Below, piece by piece: positions 1-9,834 of a stretch of 64,000 nt of DNA. Position numbers and translations under genes: made by a program. Within the stretch, counting starts at the first letter, position 1. Each line of letters opens with the position of its first letter. The notes below the pieces were generated by a model, which worked only from the letters and a program-made list of their open reading frames with translations, was not told the DNA's origin and ran no database searches. The stretch covers positions 1,736,001 to 1,800,000 of the forward strand of contig CAWKFA010000015.1 in the NCBI GenBank assembly GCA_963848825.1, read 5' to 3'. This DNA comes from CAVVSQ01 sp963848825. Its GTDB lineage: Bacteria; Planctomycetota; Planctomycetia; Gemmatales; Gemmataceae.

Positions 1-2206
1 GGCACCTTCCGGTTCGCCCAGACCTATAGCCTGGGCGCCGTTCCTCTGGACATCAATCAGGGCGATTTCAACGGGGACGGCGTGCGGGACCTTGTCGAGC
101 GAACCGGTTCGGGGTTCGCCATCGAACTGGGTAATGGCGATGGCACGTTTCAGGCTCCTTCTCTCGTCGATGCCACGACTGGCAACACCCTGGTAACGGC
201 GGACTTCAACCGCGACGGAGTAAGCGACGTCGCCGAAGCGAGCGTCGGTTCGGTCGCGGTATCGATCAACGATAGCGCCGCTCTCAACAACATCGGCACC
301 GGGGCGGTAAACTTTGTCGTCTCCGCGCCGACCACCGCCGTTGCCGGCGCCGCAGTCCCCGTGACCGTGACGGCCACCGATGCCAACGGCAACTTGCTCA
401 CGGACTACACCGGCCTGGTTCGCGTCTTCACCAACGATCCGCGGTCCAGTTCGACTTCTTACAACTTCACCGCGGCCGACGCGGGCATCCACACCTTCAG
501 CGCGGGCGTCAATCTGTATACCGCGGGCACGGAATCGATCCTGGTCAATGCGCCGCTGGTCGCAACCAGCGCGCAAGCGGTCACGGTAACACCGGGTTCC
601 GTCACGCATTTCGCGGTGACCGCGCCCTCCGCCACGGTTGCCGGCTCGTCGATGGTGTTCACGGTGATGGCCCTTGATGCCTACAACAACATCGGTGCGC
701 CTTACACAGGCACGATGCACTTCAGCAGCACCGACGCCCAGGCCGTCCTGCCCGCCGATTACGCGTTCACCGACGCCGACGCCGGCATCCACGCCTTCAC
801 GGCTATCCTTAAAACGGTCGCGGCCGGCGGCCAAAATATCGTGGCGACGGACGTTCCGCTGACATCAACAGCACCTCAGATTGTTTCGGGTACGTCGCCG
901 GCAGTTATCCGTCACTCCGACGGTGGGAAGGTCGCTTAGCCTTGTAGGTGGAGGCGGACGTATCGCCTCGCCGCACACAGTCACCGTGCAGGCCGTGGAC
1001 ATCTACGGGAACTCGACATCGCTTTATAATGGGACCGTTCATGTCACGGCGTCCGATCCGGCGCTGGTGATGTCCGCTACCGATACCACGCTGGTCAACG
1101 GCGTGGGCACCCTCGATGTGACTCCCATGACGCTGGGAACGCAGACACTCACGGCCGTCGCCGTTGCCGACGTGACGATTTCCGGCGGCGAGACAATTAT
1201 CGGTACCGCGGGCGCGGCCAGTAAGTTCGTGGTCACGCCGCTTACGGCGACTACGGCAGGCGTCTACCAGTCCTTTACGGTGACGGCTTACGATGCTTTC
1301 GGCAACGTGGCCGCCGATTACACCGGCATGGTGGTCTTCAGCAGCAGCGATTACCAGGCAGCGCTGCCGGGTTTCACCGCCTTCACCATCGCGGACGCGG
1401 GCGTCCACGTCTTCAGTGCCGCGCTAAAAACGGCAGGATCGCAAGCGCTCACGGTTTTTGATTGGTACAACCCCACGCTTACCGCCACACAGACCGGCAT
1501 CCTCGTGAGCGCGGCCGCCGGCTCTTCTTTGACCGCCACATTGCTGCACGGCGGCATTGCCGGAGTCGCTCAATCATTTACGGTCACCGCTCGCGACGCC
1601 TTCGGCAACCTCGCCACGGGTTACCGCGGCACAGTGCTTTTCAGCACCAGCGACCTCCTGGCCACGTTGCCCGCGAATTACACCTTCACAGCCGCGGACG
1701 CCGGCATCCATGCCTTCAACGTGACATTCAAGAGTTCCACAGGTCAAGCCTTCTCGATAACGGACGCAGCCAACGGGACCATCATCAGTGCGCAACGCGA
1801 CATTCAGATCGTGGCCGCGGCCATGGTCGGTTTCGCTTTCCGGGCACCGGCCAACGCCGTGGCCGGCACCCCTTTCAGCCTGGTGGTCAGCGCGGTCGAC
1901 GCCTTTGGCAATCCGGTCACGACCTATACCGGCAAAGCCCACTTCAGCGGGCCTTCGGGTGGCGGCAATCTCCTGCCTGCCGACTACATCTTTAGCGCGG
2001 CTGACCAGGGCACCCATACGTTTACCGTGACCCTCACCTCCTTGGGCACACAGAGCCTGGGGGTGCAGGACGCGCTGAGCGGCAGCCTTAAAGGGCAGGT
2101 GAGCATCAAAATTAACGCCAGCGGCAGTGTCAGCGGCGGTGGAACGGCCACCGGCGGCGGCACCTCGACGGGCGGTGGTGGCGGTGGTGGTAAACGGGTG
2201 GTGTAG
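1..2206 (+). CDS. FG-GAP/Ig-like repeat surface protein, C-terminal part (5' truncated, frameshifted)
   Basis: The reading frame is open from base 1, so the start lies outside the window. The first ~90 residues hold FG-GAP/VCBS-type calcium-binding motifs (GDFNGDGVRDLV, ADFNRDGVSDVA). After that come about five Ig-like repeats of ~90-100 residues, each with a VAG-x-VTVTA-DA-GN strand, a YTG motif and an LPADYTFTAADAGIHAF-type end. The C-terminus is a glycine/threonine-rich tail (TGGGTSTGGGGGG) ending in KRVV. The frame changes near 880-945: frame 1 stops at 939, while repeat-type sequence (SPHTVTVQAVDIYGN) continues in frame 2 to 2206. This architecture is typical of very large planctomycete exported or surface proteins; the exact role is unknown. 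A strong terminator follows. Confidence 0.85.
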
Positions 2207-2230
2207 TAACGATAACTGGCAAGAGTGCGA

Positions 2231-2268
2231 AAGGACTTGCGACCCGGTGGTCGCAAGTCCTTTTTTTT
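2231..2268 (+). terminator. Intrinsic terminator after the surface protein gene
   Basis: A perfect 13-bp stem (arms 2231-2243 and 2250-2262, AAGGACTTGCGAC) with a 6-nt CCGGTG loop is followed by a run of eight T (2261-2268). It lies 24 bases after the stop at 2206 and before the convergent epimerase gene. The T-run is only on the + side, so it mainly serves the + gene. Confidence 0.93.
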
Positions 2269-2273
2269 CGCGG

Positions 2274-3191
2274 CTAAACGGCATGCGTGCTGGCGATTAA
2301 CTGTTGTACGGTCATGCGCAGCAGGGGTTCCCCGCCGAAGGTCATGCCCAGGGAACGCAGCTTGTCGGAGACGATCAAATTCTTGGGGCCGCGGTTGAGG
2401 TCGGCGATCGTGCTTGAGCTGCCGGTAAGTTCCTTGGCCACGCGCGCCACGTTTTGTTCGGCCACATAAAGGTCATAGCAGTTGTAGGCTTGCCCGGAAA
2501 TGACCTTGGGGTCGGCGGCCAGCAACAAGGCCACGGCACGAGCGACATCGTCGGCGTGGACTTCCTTGCCTCCCCTGGGAGATGCAATGCCCTCGCCACG
2601 AATCACCTGGCCGACGAGATCGTACCAACGGCTGCGAGCTGGCGGGTGCGCGAGGCCATAAATGCCGGTGGGCCGTAAGGCGAAGATCGGCCAACCTTCG
2701 CCCAGACCGAAACTGTGGACAAAAGCTTCCAGGGCGGCCTTGTGCGCACCGTAATGGCTCTTGGGCCAGAGGGGGTGGGTTTCATCCAGGGGACGGTCGC
2801 CAAGGATCACATCATGCACGGCACACGAGGAGATAAAGACGCAGCGGGGCACCTGCTCTTCGAACGCGGTTTGAAAGAGTTGTAGCGAGCCCGTTAAATT
2901 GGCGCCGAAAAAGACACTGGGAGCGCCATGTTGACCTTGCCCACGGTTGCGGGGACCCTCCCACTCGACGGCCGCGTGAACAAGGGCATCCGCTCCGTCG
3001 ACAAGCTCGTGGGCAGCCCCAGGTTCATTAAGCGCGCCGGGCAGCCAGTCGATGGCGTGGGCGATATCTTCCAGGCCAGCGCGGTCGCTGGCCGGGCGAT
3101 ACCAGCAGCGCAGCCGGTGGCCGGCGCCAACGAGGTTGCGCACGATATAGCGGCCCAAGAAGCCAGTTGCTCCTGTCAGCGCGATGAGCAT
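2274..3191 (-). CDS. NAD(P)-dependent epimerase/dehydratase (extended SDR)
   Basis: This 305-aa protein has a Rossmann fold nucleotide-binding motif at the very N-terminus (LTGATGFLGRYIV, residues 4-16; GxxGxxG) and an SDR active-site pair Y-x-x-x-K in SHYGAHKAALEAF near residue 147. An upstream catalytic Ser is likely in FISSCAVHD. It belongs to the extended short-chain dehydrogenase family, which epimerises or dehydrates nucleotide sugars or reduces aldehydes and ketones. The substrate cannot be told from sequence. The gene stands alone, convergent with the surface protein, and appears intact with normal family length. Confidence 0.85.
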   Translation of the reverse strand: MLIALTGATGFLGRYIVRNLVGAGHRLRCWYRPASDRAGLEDIAHAIDWLPGALNEPGAAHELVDGADALVHAAVEWEGPRNRGQGQHGAPSVFFGANLTGSLQLFQTAFEEQVPRCVFISSCAVHDVILGDRPLDETHPLWPKSHYGAHKAALEAFVHSFGLGEGWPIFALRPTGIYGLAHPPARSRWYDLVGQVIRGEGIASPRGGKEVHADDVARAVALLLAADPKVISGQAYNCYDLYVAEQNVARVAKELTGSSSTIADLNRGPKNLIVSDKLRSLGMTFGGEPLLRMTVQQLIASTHAV

Positions 3192-3540
3192 GATGTTCTC
3201 CTTGGATGTGGACTGGATGTCTATTTTAGGGAACGGTGTCGGTGAAGTGCTCCGGCTCTTGGGATTTGGCTGCTTACTTTGTCCCTTGGCGCCGCTGCGC
3301 TACACTCCAGGTAGTCCGCATCGCGGCTAACTCGACGCAGCAGTGCCGAATTCTCGAAGAATTTCAGTTCTCCCGATCATCAACCAAATAGATGAGTTAC
3401 GTCGTTTTAATCTTAAGTTTTCGCTATTTCGGCGGCAGCGCTGTCAGGTTTCGTGGAATGGGGCTGATTTGACTGTAGAGGGCAAATTGGTTGTTCCTCG
3501 GTGCTTTTAAAAAACCCCGCGAGTCAGTAAGGACCCTTCC
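3192..3540. other. Divergent intergenic region between epimerase and beta-propeller genes
   Basis: This 349-bp non-coding stretch separates divergent genes. The only promoter-like pattern seen is TTGTCC (3279-3284), a 16-bp spacer and TACACT (3301-3306), each 4 of 6 against the sigma-70 consensus, reading towards the + gene. It would leave a ~230-nt leader, so it is weak. A possible Shine-Dalgarno (TAAGGAC) lies just before the ATG at 3541. Confidence 0.3.
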
Positions 3541-4857
3541 ATGAAACAGCTCATGCTTCGTCTGGCGAAATGCTTCCGTTCTGGCGATACGACCTCTGGC
3601 CCGCGCCGATCGGTGCGAACGCCCAGTCGGAACCGTCACGTGCGGCCGGTTCTCGAGATGCTGGAGGATCGGCAGCTCTTGTCGGCCGCGGTGATCGACT
3701 CGTCTTTTTCGGGCTCCCTGGCGCTTGAGATGAGCAACAATAACACCGTCATGAAAATGTACAACTGGACGAAATTTCCGGACCCCCGGACCAGTGCGGT
3801 GACCGTTTTGGTAGACAACGAGCAGATTACGCTGGATGGCGGCTTCTGGGGCAATTCGTCGAGCTGGGGATCCGTCAATGTCACCCGTGGGATGAACGGC
3901 ACTGCGGCGCAGGCTCATTCGCTTGGGGCGAAGGTCTGGCTGGTGACGGGTCAACAACAAGGGGCACCGGCGGTTTCCGGGTCCGGCGCGTTTGTTGGGA
4001 TTGGCAGTGCGCTTTGGGAACACGCGGGCACGGACAAAAATGCCGGCTGGTTCAAGGTTTGGGACACGGGCGTCACCCAGTTCAGTGCATCTTCTGTGAA
4101 GGCCGACACCGTCTTCGCCAACATGGGCGGCGCCCTGTGGGAACACACCGGTCGCGACAAGAACACGGGCTGGACGAGCGTTTGGAGCACGGGTGTCACT
4201 GAAGTCAGCGCGGGTGTCGATGGTTCCGGCCAGCCGGCCGCATTCGTCAGAATGGGCGGCGCACTTTGGGAACACACGGGCACCGACAAGAATACCGGCT
4301 GGAGTTCCGTCTGGCCAAGTGGTGTCACGCAGATTAGCGCCTCGCAAGGGAAGGCCAACACGGTCTTCGTGAATTTCGGCGGCTCGCTCTGGGAACATGA
4401 GGGCACGGACAAGAACGCCGGCTGGACGCACATCTGGGCGAGCGGCGTCACCGGCATCAGTTCCGCTTCCATGGGCGGCTCGACGACCGATGGGGATACG
4501 GTCTTTGTTAATTTCAGCGGCGCACTATGGGAACACAAGGGCAAGGACTCGAATGCCGGCTGGACGCAAGTTTGGGCCACGGGCGTGACCAACTTCTCCG
4601 CCGCCAGCAATCAGGTCGACACGGTCTACGTTAGCTTCGGCGGCACCCTCTGGGAGCACAACGGCACCGATCGGAATGTCGGCTGGAGCAAGCTCTGGGA
4701 CACTGGCGTCACGCACATCAGCGCTTCCATGCAAACGGACACGGTATTCGCGACCATCGGCGACAGCCTCTGGGAACATATCGGCAAGGACAAAAACTCG
4801 AATTGGTTCAAAATCTGGGACCAGGCGGTCACCGATGTGAGTGCTGGCCTTGCTTAA
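3541..4857 (+). CDS. Exported repeat protein with seven LWEH repeats (beta-propeller candidate)
   Basis: This is a 438-aa protein. Residues ~35-52 contain LEMLEDRQLLSAA, the LExRxLLS motif found near the N-terminus of many planctomycete exported proteins. A ~90-residue non-repeated segment follows. From about residue 145 to the end there are seven repeats of 40-47 residues with the pattern G-(S/A)LWEH-x-G-x-D-x-N-x-GW-x-x-(V/I)W-x-x-GVT-x-(I/F)SA, separated by short D-TVFVNF strands. Seven W-rich strands suggest a seven-bladed propeller, perhaps lectin- or tectonin-like, but the fold is inference and no enzyme motif is visible. The ORF is intact and convergent with the kinase-TPR gene. Confidence 0.75.
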   Translation: MKQLMLRLAKCFRSGDTTSGPRRSVRTPSRNRHVRPVLEMLEDRQLLSAAVIDSSFSGSLALEMSNNNTVMKMYNWTKFPDPRTSAVTVLVDNEQITLDGGFWGNSSSWGSVNVTRGMNGTAAQAHSLGAKVWLVTGQQQGAPAVSGSGAFVGIGSALWEHAGTDKNAGWFKVWDTGVTQFSASSVKADTVFANMGGALWEHTGRDKNTGWTSVWSTGVTEVSAGVDGSGQPAAFVRMGGALWEHTGTDKNTGWSSVWPSGVTQISASQGKANTVFVNFGGSLWEHEGTDKNAGWTHIWASGVTGISSASMGGSTTDGDTVFVNFSGALWEHKGKDSNAGWTQVWATGVTNFSAASNQVDTVYVSFGGTLWEHNGTDRNVGWSKLWDTGVTHISASMQTDTVFATIGDSLWEHIGKDKNSNWFKIWDQAVTDVSAGLA

Positions 4858-4911
4858 AGGGAACGCCGCGATGGGATCGGACTTCAACAATCCTTCCTAC
4901 GGTCACGGGGG

Positions 4912-7900
4912 TTATGGGGAACTGGCGGCAAGGATAGCCGGGTCGAACGGATCGAGTGCGCGGGCCCTTTCGAGGGCCCGGCTCGCTTCCACAAGCTGGC
5001 CTTGCTGGCGCAGTACGCGGGCACTGCCCACATTTGCCTGTAGCTCTTGCCACTCGGTAACCGCCAGGCGCTTGAGCAAATCATAGCTAGACCTGGCCAA
5101 CTCCAGCTCCCCGAGTTTTTCGTAAAGCTGGGATAGCCCCAGGAGAGCAACAAGGTTTTGCGGTTCCTTGGACAGAGCGGCCTGAAAATCAGCCAGTGCC
5201 GGCTTGAACTGGTCGCGGCCAAGGGCGATGCATCCACGGACGGCGAGAGCACGCGGCTGATCGGCTATCCCGAGGAGGGCATTGTCGGCGGCTTGCTGGG
5301 CGCCGTCCAGGTCTTCAAGCAGAAGGAGATTGAGAGCAAGAATGCTCCAGCCGTCGGCATCGGTGCTACGTGTGGAATTGGGCTTGCCGAGATAAACTTT
5401 AACTGCGTTGAGGGCCACGAATTGTTGTTCGCGCGATCTGCTCTGGAGTAAATGGGAGGGCGGCAACAGTTCCAGCATGTGGGCAGCCGCTTGCACAGCG
5501 CGATCCTTGATGCCAAGACGCCCGAAAATGTCGATCAGTAGCATTTGGACGTACCAGTCGTGGGGGGCATGTCGCGCAGCGCACTCCGCATCTCCGATGG
5601 ACCGGCTCCTGGCGTCCTCGGCAGCGCGCTTATCGTCGCTGCTTTTGGCCTGCATAGCCAGCGCACGGCCGCGCTCGGCAAGCGCCGGTCCGTCGTCGGG
5701 CCTAAGCGTCAGGCAGGTCGTGAAGGCCAGCTCCGCTCCTTTGGCATCTTGCGAAGTGATGAGCACCCACCCAAGCCAGTAGTGCGACCAAAAGTGAGCC
5801 GGCTCCTCCGCCGCTGACCGGCGTAGCAGCCGCTGGGAGGTTGCCCTGGGTTCGCCAAGGTCGAGCCCAAGCAACTTGAGGGTCAAGTTCAATGCTTTGC
5901 TTATCCAGTCGTCGGGGCTCTGTCCCATCCAGAAGAGCGCCATGCCCACAAAATAACAGTCCGCCGGAGTGGCGGGTTCAAGACCCTCGAACCTGCGCAC
6001 GCTGCCGAATTGAAATTGGCTGACGCGACAGTAAGTTTCCAATAAATGCGCGGCCACCGACCGCGGCAGCTTGCGAAACTTGTGATATTCTTGAACCTGG
6101 TCCAGGACCTTGAGGACCGCAGGGTATATAGGGGTGGCCTTTTTGTCGTTGTTAGCCGGCGAGGGTTCATTCTTGTCCTTGAGCCACAGGGCTGCCAGTA
6201 AGATCAATTGGTGGTTGACGTCACGCTGAACTTGCTCGGTCTGAGTGCCGGTAAGATCGGCACTTGGCAGGATGGTCCACCATTTCTCCTTGGCATCGAG
6301 CACTCCAAGCTGTCTGAGGCCGGCTTCGCAGGTGGTCATCGCACGCTTGTCTTGCTCCACGAAGGCGAGGCGCTCGGCCCGGTCCGCCTGGCGGTAAAAC
6401 TCGACGAGACTACCGATGCGCTGGTGCTGGGCGGCCAAAGGGCCCAGAAGATCAGCCAACTCCGCTTCAAGCTGAAGGCCGTCGACAGCGCATCCCAAGA
6501 ACTTTTGAGCGCTGGCATAGCGATTGGCGGCGAGCTCGCTTTGGGCAAGCTTTTGATTACTCTCAGCCGAGGCCCGCAACGCGTCCCGGCGGCGCTGGTC
6601 GTCCTGTAGTTTTTTCTGACGGAACTCTATACTCTGCTGGCGCCGGTCGAATTCCGCTTGTTGCCAGAAAAAGAGCCCCGCCAGGGCGCCGCAGAACACA
6701 AGGATGAGCGCGGCGGACAAGGCTGCCTGGGCGGGTTTGCGCCGGCACCAACGCGCCAGCCGCTCCAGGCTGCCGATAGGCCGGGCCACGATGGGCTCGC
6801 GCCTTAAATGCGCCGTAAATCATCGGCGAGATCTTGCGATGAGAGGTAGCGGCGCTGTGGCTCCTTTTGCAGACATTTAAGACACACGGTTTCGAGATCG
6901 CGCTCCAGCCTCGGCTGCAGCCTTCGCGGTGGGACAGGATCGGCCGAGAGCACCTGGCTGAGAGTAGCCATTGCCGTCTCGCCCAAAAACGGCGGGCGGC
7001 CGGTGAGCAGCTCGTAGAGGATCGCGCCCAGCGCATAGATATCCGCCGCGGGGCCCACCGTCTTGGTATTGCCGGAAGCCTGTTCGGGGGACATATAACT
7101 GGGCGTGCCGATAACCACGCCAGTTCGGGTCCGCAGCCCGGCATAGGGCGATCCGTCAGCGTCGACCTGTTTGGCGAGGCCGAAGTCGGTGATTTTCGGG
7201 ATTCCATCCGCCGTGAGCAAGATGTTGCCGGGCTTCAGGTCGCGATGAAGCACGCCACGCTGGTGGACCGTCTGCAGGGCTTCGGCAAGGATGGCGACGA
7301 TTTGAATGGCCTGGGAGGAAGGCAGAGGCTTGCCGTCGATTTTATCGGCAAGGGTGCCGCCCTCGACATACTCGAGAACGATAAACGGATGACCGCGCAC
7401 ATCGCCGACTTCGTAAATTTGGACGATGTTGGCATGGTGCACCCGCGCGATCGTTGCCGCCTCCGCATGAAAGCGAGCGCCTTCGCTGGCCGTGGTGTCG
7501 ATCCCACGCAGAATCATCTTGATGGCGACGAGGCGGTTAAGATCTAGCTGGCGAGCCAGGTAAACGACGCCCATCCCCCCACGACCGAGCTCTTTGACGA
7601 CGATGTAGCCCGGGATCAATGGCGGCGGGAGTGGCGCCTTTGCCGTATCCGGCAATGCGGGCTCACCCGCATCGGTGGCATCATTTTCATGTCGCCGGGG
7701 CACGGCTTCGGTTGGCGGACTTCGCCGCAGATCACGCAGAAAGGCGGCACCGGATTTCGCGGCGGGCGCCGGCGTGACAATCATGGTCTCGGCGTTCACA
7801 TCGGGCCCAACCTCAGCCGCCGGCGCGCCCTTCTGCAAGCCGGCGGCGTCCGTCAACGTATCCAGCACCTTTTGGCAAGCGGCACATTGGTCGATATGGA

Positions 7901-7982
7901 TTTCGACCGCCGCCTCCTGGGAGTCGAGCATATCGCTGGCCAGAAACCGGCGCAGCTCCTCCAGAGAGGGACAGGTACTCAT
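4912..7982 (-). CDS. Ser/Thr protein kinase with zinc-finger-like N-terminus, TM segment and TPR sensor half (frameshifted)
   Basis: The N-terminal part has an anti-sigma-like H-x3-C-x2-C motif (EIHIDQCAACQKVLD, ~residues 27-41). The kinase domain follows at ~130-390: LGRGGMGVVYLA, VAIKMIL, HRDLKPGNILL (~248), DFGLAK, GTPSYMSPEQA. The frame stops after DDLRRI (6804). One base missing near 6805-6815 would join it to REPI-VARPIGSLERLARW, the usual continuation of planctomycete kinases. The second half has one TM helix (AALSAALILVFCGALAGLFF) and ~550 residues of TPR-like helices. The ATG overlaps the sigma factor stop by 4 nt (ATGA), so the two are translationally coupled. Planctomycete ECF sigma/kinase pairs are thought to form phosphorylation-controlled regulators; here that is inference. 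Confidence 0.88.
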
Positions 7983-8594
7983 TCGGGGAGGTTCTCCGCC
8001 ACTGCCGCCGCGGCCAATTCATCCTGAAGCATCTTCAGCACTTTGCTCTTGGCCTTGAAGACGGTAGCCACTTTCATTTGCAGACGCTGGGCGACGGCCG
8101 CGCCAGCCATTTCCTCCAGGGCCGTCAAGCGAAACGCTTCCCAGGTATGTGGTTCGACGCGTGCTTGCACGCGCACCATGGCTTCGTCGAGAAGCTCCTG
8201 GTCGAATTCCTTGGTGAGCCGGCATACCAGGTCGTCGCGTGCCTCGATTGTTTGCAACAGGTCCACCACTGCACTGCCCCCCTCGCCAGCGCCCGGACGC
8301 TGCCGAATGGCCAGCAGGTCACACCAGGCAAAGTGGGTCAAGGTTTTGAGGTAGGCCCGAAAGCTCCGGGCCGGATCATACGCGAACGCTGCGCATTTTG
8401 ACCGCCAGCTTCACGAGCACGGTCTGGGTCACGTCTTGAGCGTCGGCCTCCTGCATGTGCCACTTGCGGCACCAGGCGTAAACTTGCCCGCCATAGCGGT
8501 TCACGAATTCGCTCCAGGCTGCCTGGTCGGCGGCGTCAACGCGGACGCGGCGCAGCAAACTGGCATTGGTTCGTTGCAAGAGGACGCTTGTCAT
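7979..8594 (-). CDS. ECF-type RNA polymerase sigma factor (frameshifted)
   Basis: About 200 aa after correction. The N-terminal part (ATG at 8594) reads DQAAWSEFVNRYGGQVYAW and EADAQDVTQTVLVKLAVKM, typical sigma region 2 of planctomycete ECF factors. It shifts frame near 8389: removing one G after MRS restores FAYDPARSFRAYLKTLTHFAW, and the other frame then runs to 7979. The C-terminal part (EEMAGAAVAQRLQMKVATVFKAKSKVLKML) is region 4, a helix-turn-helix. It directs RNA polymerase to specific promoters. It overlaps the kinase gene by 4 nt, so the kinase is its likely regulatory partner. Confidence 0.88.
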
Positions 8595-8697
8595 GGCAGC
8601 CGTTTAGATAAGAGCTGACAAAAGCCAAGTCTACCATGATACCGAGATTAGGGCGTTTCCGCCATTCGGCTAGTGATGGAGAATAAGCTAGTAGTTG

Positions 8698-8774
8698 GAG
8701 CCGGCAGCGCCGGCGAGCGGACGGCGCGCATCTGCAAGCGATGCTGCCCGTCCGGTCGCTGGCGCTCCCGGCTC
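8698..8774. repeat. Imperfect 27-bp inverted repeat (REP-like hairpin)
   Basis: Two 27-nt arms (8698-8724 and 8748-8774) pair with three mismatches around a 23-nt loop, all GC-rich (GAGCCGG, AGCGCC, CGGACGG blocks). It lies between the sigma factor start and the 3' end of the YVTN/RND operon. There is no T-run on either side, so it is more likely a REP-type element or transcript-stabilising hairpin than a classic terminator. Confidence 0.6.
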
Positions 8775-8805
8775 ACGGAGTTTGCGTTTCAATTGGCCGC
8801 GATGC

Positions 8806-9834
8806 CTAATTGGCCTGGTAGACGCGGATTTCTGGGCCCTTTTTGTCTTTTTGGCGAGGGACGCCCAGGTACAGGCGGCTTGTTTCCTGGTCAAAAAAGG
8901 CAGTCCGGGCGTCCTTCACGGTGGCGATCTTTTCCTGAAGCTCGTAGTGGTCCGAATCGAGCTGGCGGATTACGGCGAGGGCTCCTTCCCCACAGGAAGC
9001 GTAGATGCGCTTGCGTTTGGCATCATAGAAAACGTCATCGGTGTCGGCCGGAATGACGACCGAGGTAATCTCCTTGCCGGAGTCGCTATCCATTACCACG
9101 ATCATGGGCTTGGTCCGGCAGCCAATGAAGAGTCGCTTGTTGGCTTCATCCAGGGCGATACCATAGTTTCCGCCCGCCATCGTGAGCTTGTAGCGGCCGA
9201 CAACGTCATTTTTGTCAGTGTCGATAACGGCTATCTCGCTCGAGGAGGGGGAATTCAAATACAGGCGTGGTCGGCCGACTTCCAGCTGAAAGGCTTCTGC
9301 CGGCCCGGGCAGCTTGATGTCCGCTTTAATCTCGAAGCTCTTGGCATCGATTACGCCAAGCGCATTTTCGGCATGGGCGACGTAAACTCGGTGGGTGCGA
9401 GGGTTATAGCGGATATTGTCGGCGTCGTCCGCGAACTTGACGGTCTTGAGCAGTTTGTAGTCCTTGCCGTCGAAAATGTTGCAGAACCCACCGGTACCGA
9501 GCGCGACGTAGATGCGGTCCAGGTCGGCGGCATAGGCCACGCCCTGAGCGCCGCCCTGTCCGGGCACTTGTTTGATGAGTTTGCCGCCCTTGACATCAAC
9601 GATGTCCAGGGTGTTGTTGACCTTGTTCGACAAAAACAGCCGTTGGCTTTTGGAGTCGACGACCAGGTGGTCTAGTTTTCCCGCCTTGCCTTGCAATTCG
9701 ATGGTTTGGATCAATTTGAGAGCGGGTTCGCCCGCGGGTGCCGTATGCGTAGAGCCGACGATCACGCCGACCACAAGGGCAAGCCGCCAAAACGTACTTA
9801 CCGGTAACCTCTTGCGAAAACGTTGTCCAATCAT
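8806..9834 (-). CDS. Periplasmic YVTN-type beta-propeller protein linked to the RND system
   Basis: The start is placed at the ATG at 9834 (MIGQRFRKRLP), which overlaps the RND pump stop as ATGA; the longer open frame upstream is only a shadow of the pump gene. The protein is about 342 aa. A signal peptide is visible (FWRLALVVGVIVGSTHTAPA). The body has ~40-residue repeats of the YVTN/SMP-30-like kind: LDHLVVDSKSQRLFLSN, VAYAADLDRIYVALG, IRYNPRTHRVYVAH, IALDEANKRLFIGC, VFYDAKRKRIYAS. These should form a seven-bladed propeller in the periplasm. Such proteins often sit beside metal or drug efflux genes, but its ligand is not evident. Confidence 0.82.
   Translation of the reverse strand: MIGQRFRKRLPVSTFWRLALVVGVIVGSTHTAPAGEPALKLIQTIELQGKAGKLDHLVVDSKSQRLFLSNKVNNTLDIVDVKGGKLIKQVPGQGGAQGVAYAADLDRIYVALGTGGFCNIFDGKDYKLLKTVKFADDADNIRYNPRTHRVYVAHAENALGVIDAKSFEIKADIKLPGPAEAFQLEVGRPRLYLNSPSSSEIAVIDTDKNDVVGRYKLTMAGGNYGIALDEANKRLFIGCRTKPMIVVMDSDSGKEITSVVIPADTDDVFYDAKRKRIYASCGEGALAVIRQLDSDHYELQEKIATVKDARTAFFDQETSRLYLGVPRQKDKKGPEIRVYQAN

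Noticed and set aside
8695..9675. Long + strand open frame (326 aa) opposite the YVTN propeller gene
   Set aside because: It is antisense to a gene with a signal peptide and clear propeller repeats; its own translation has no motifs or ribosome site.
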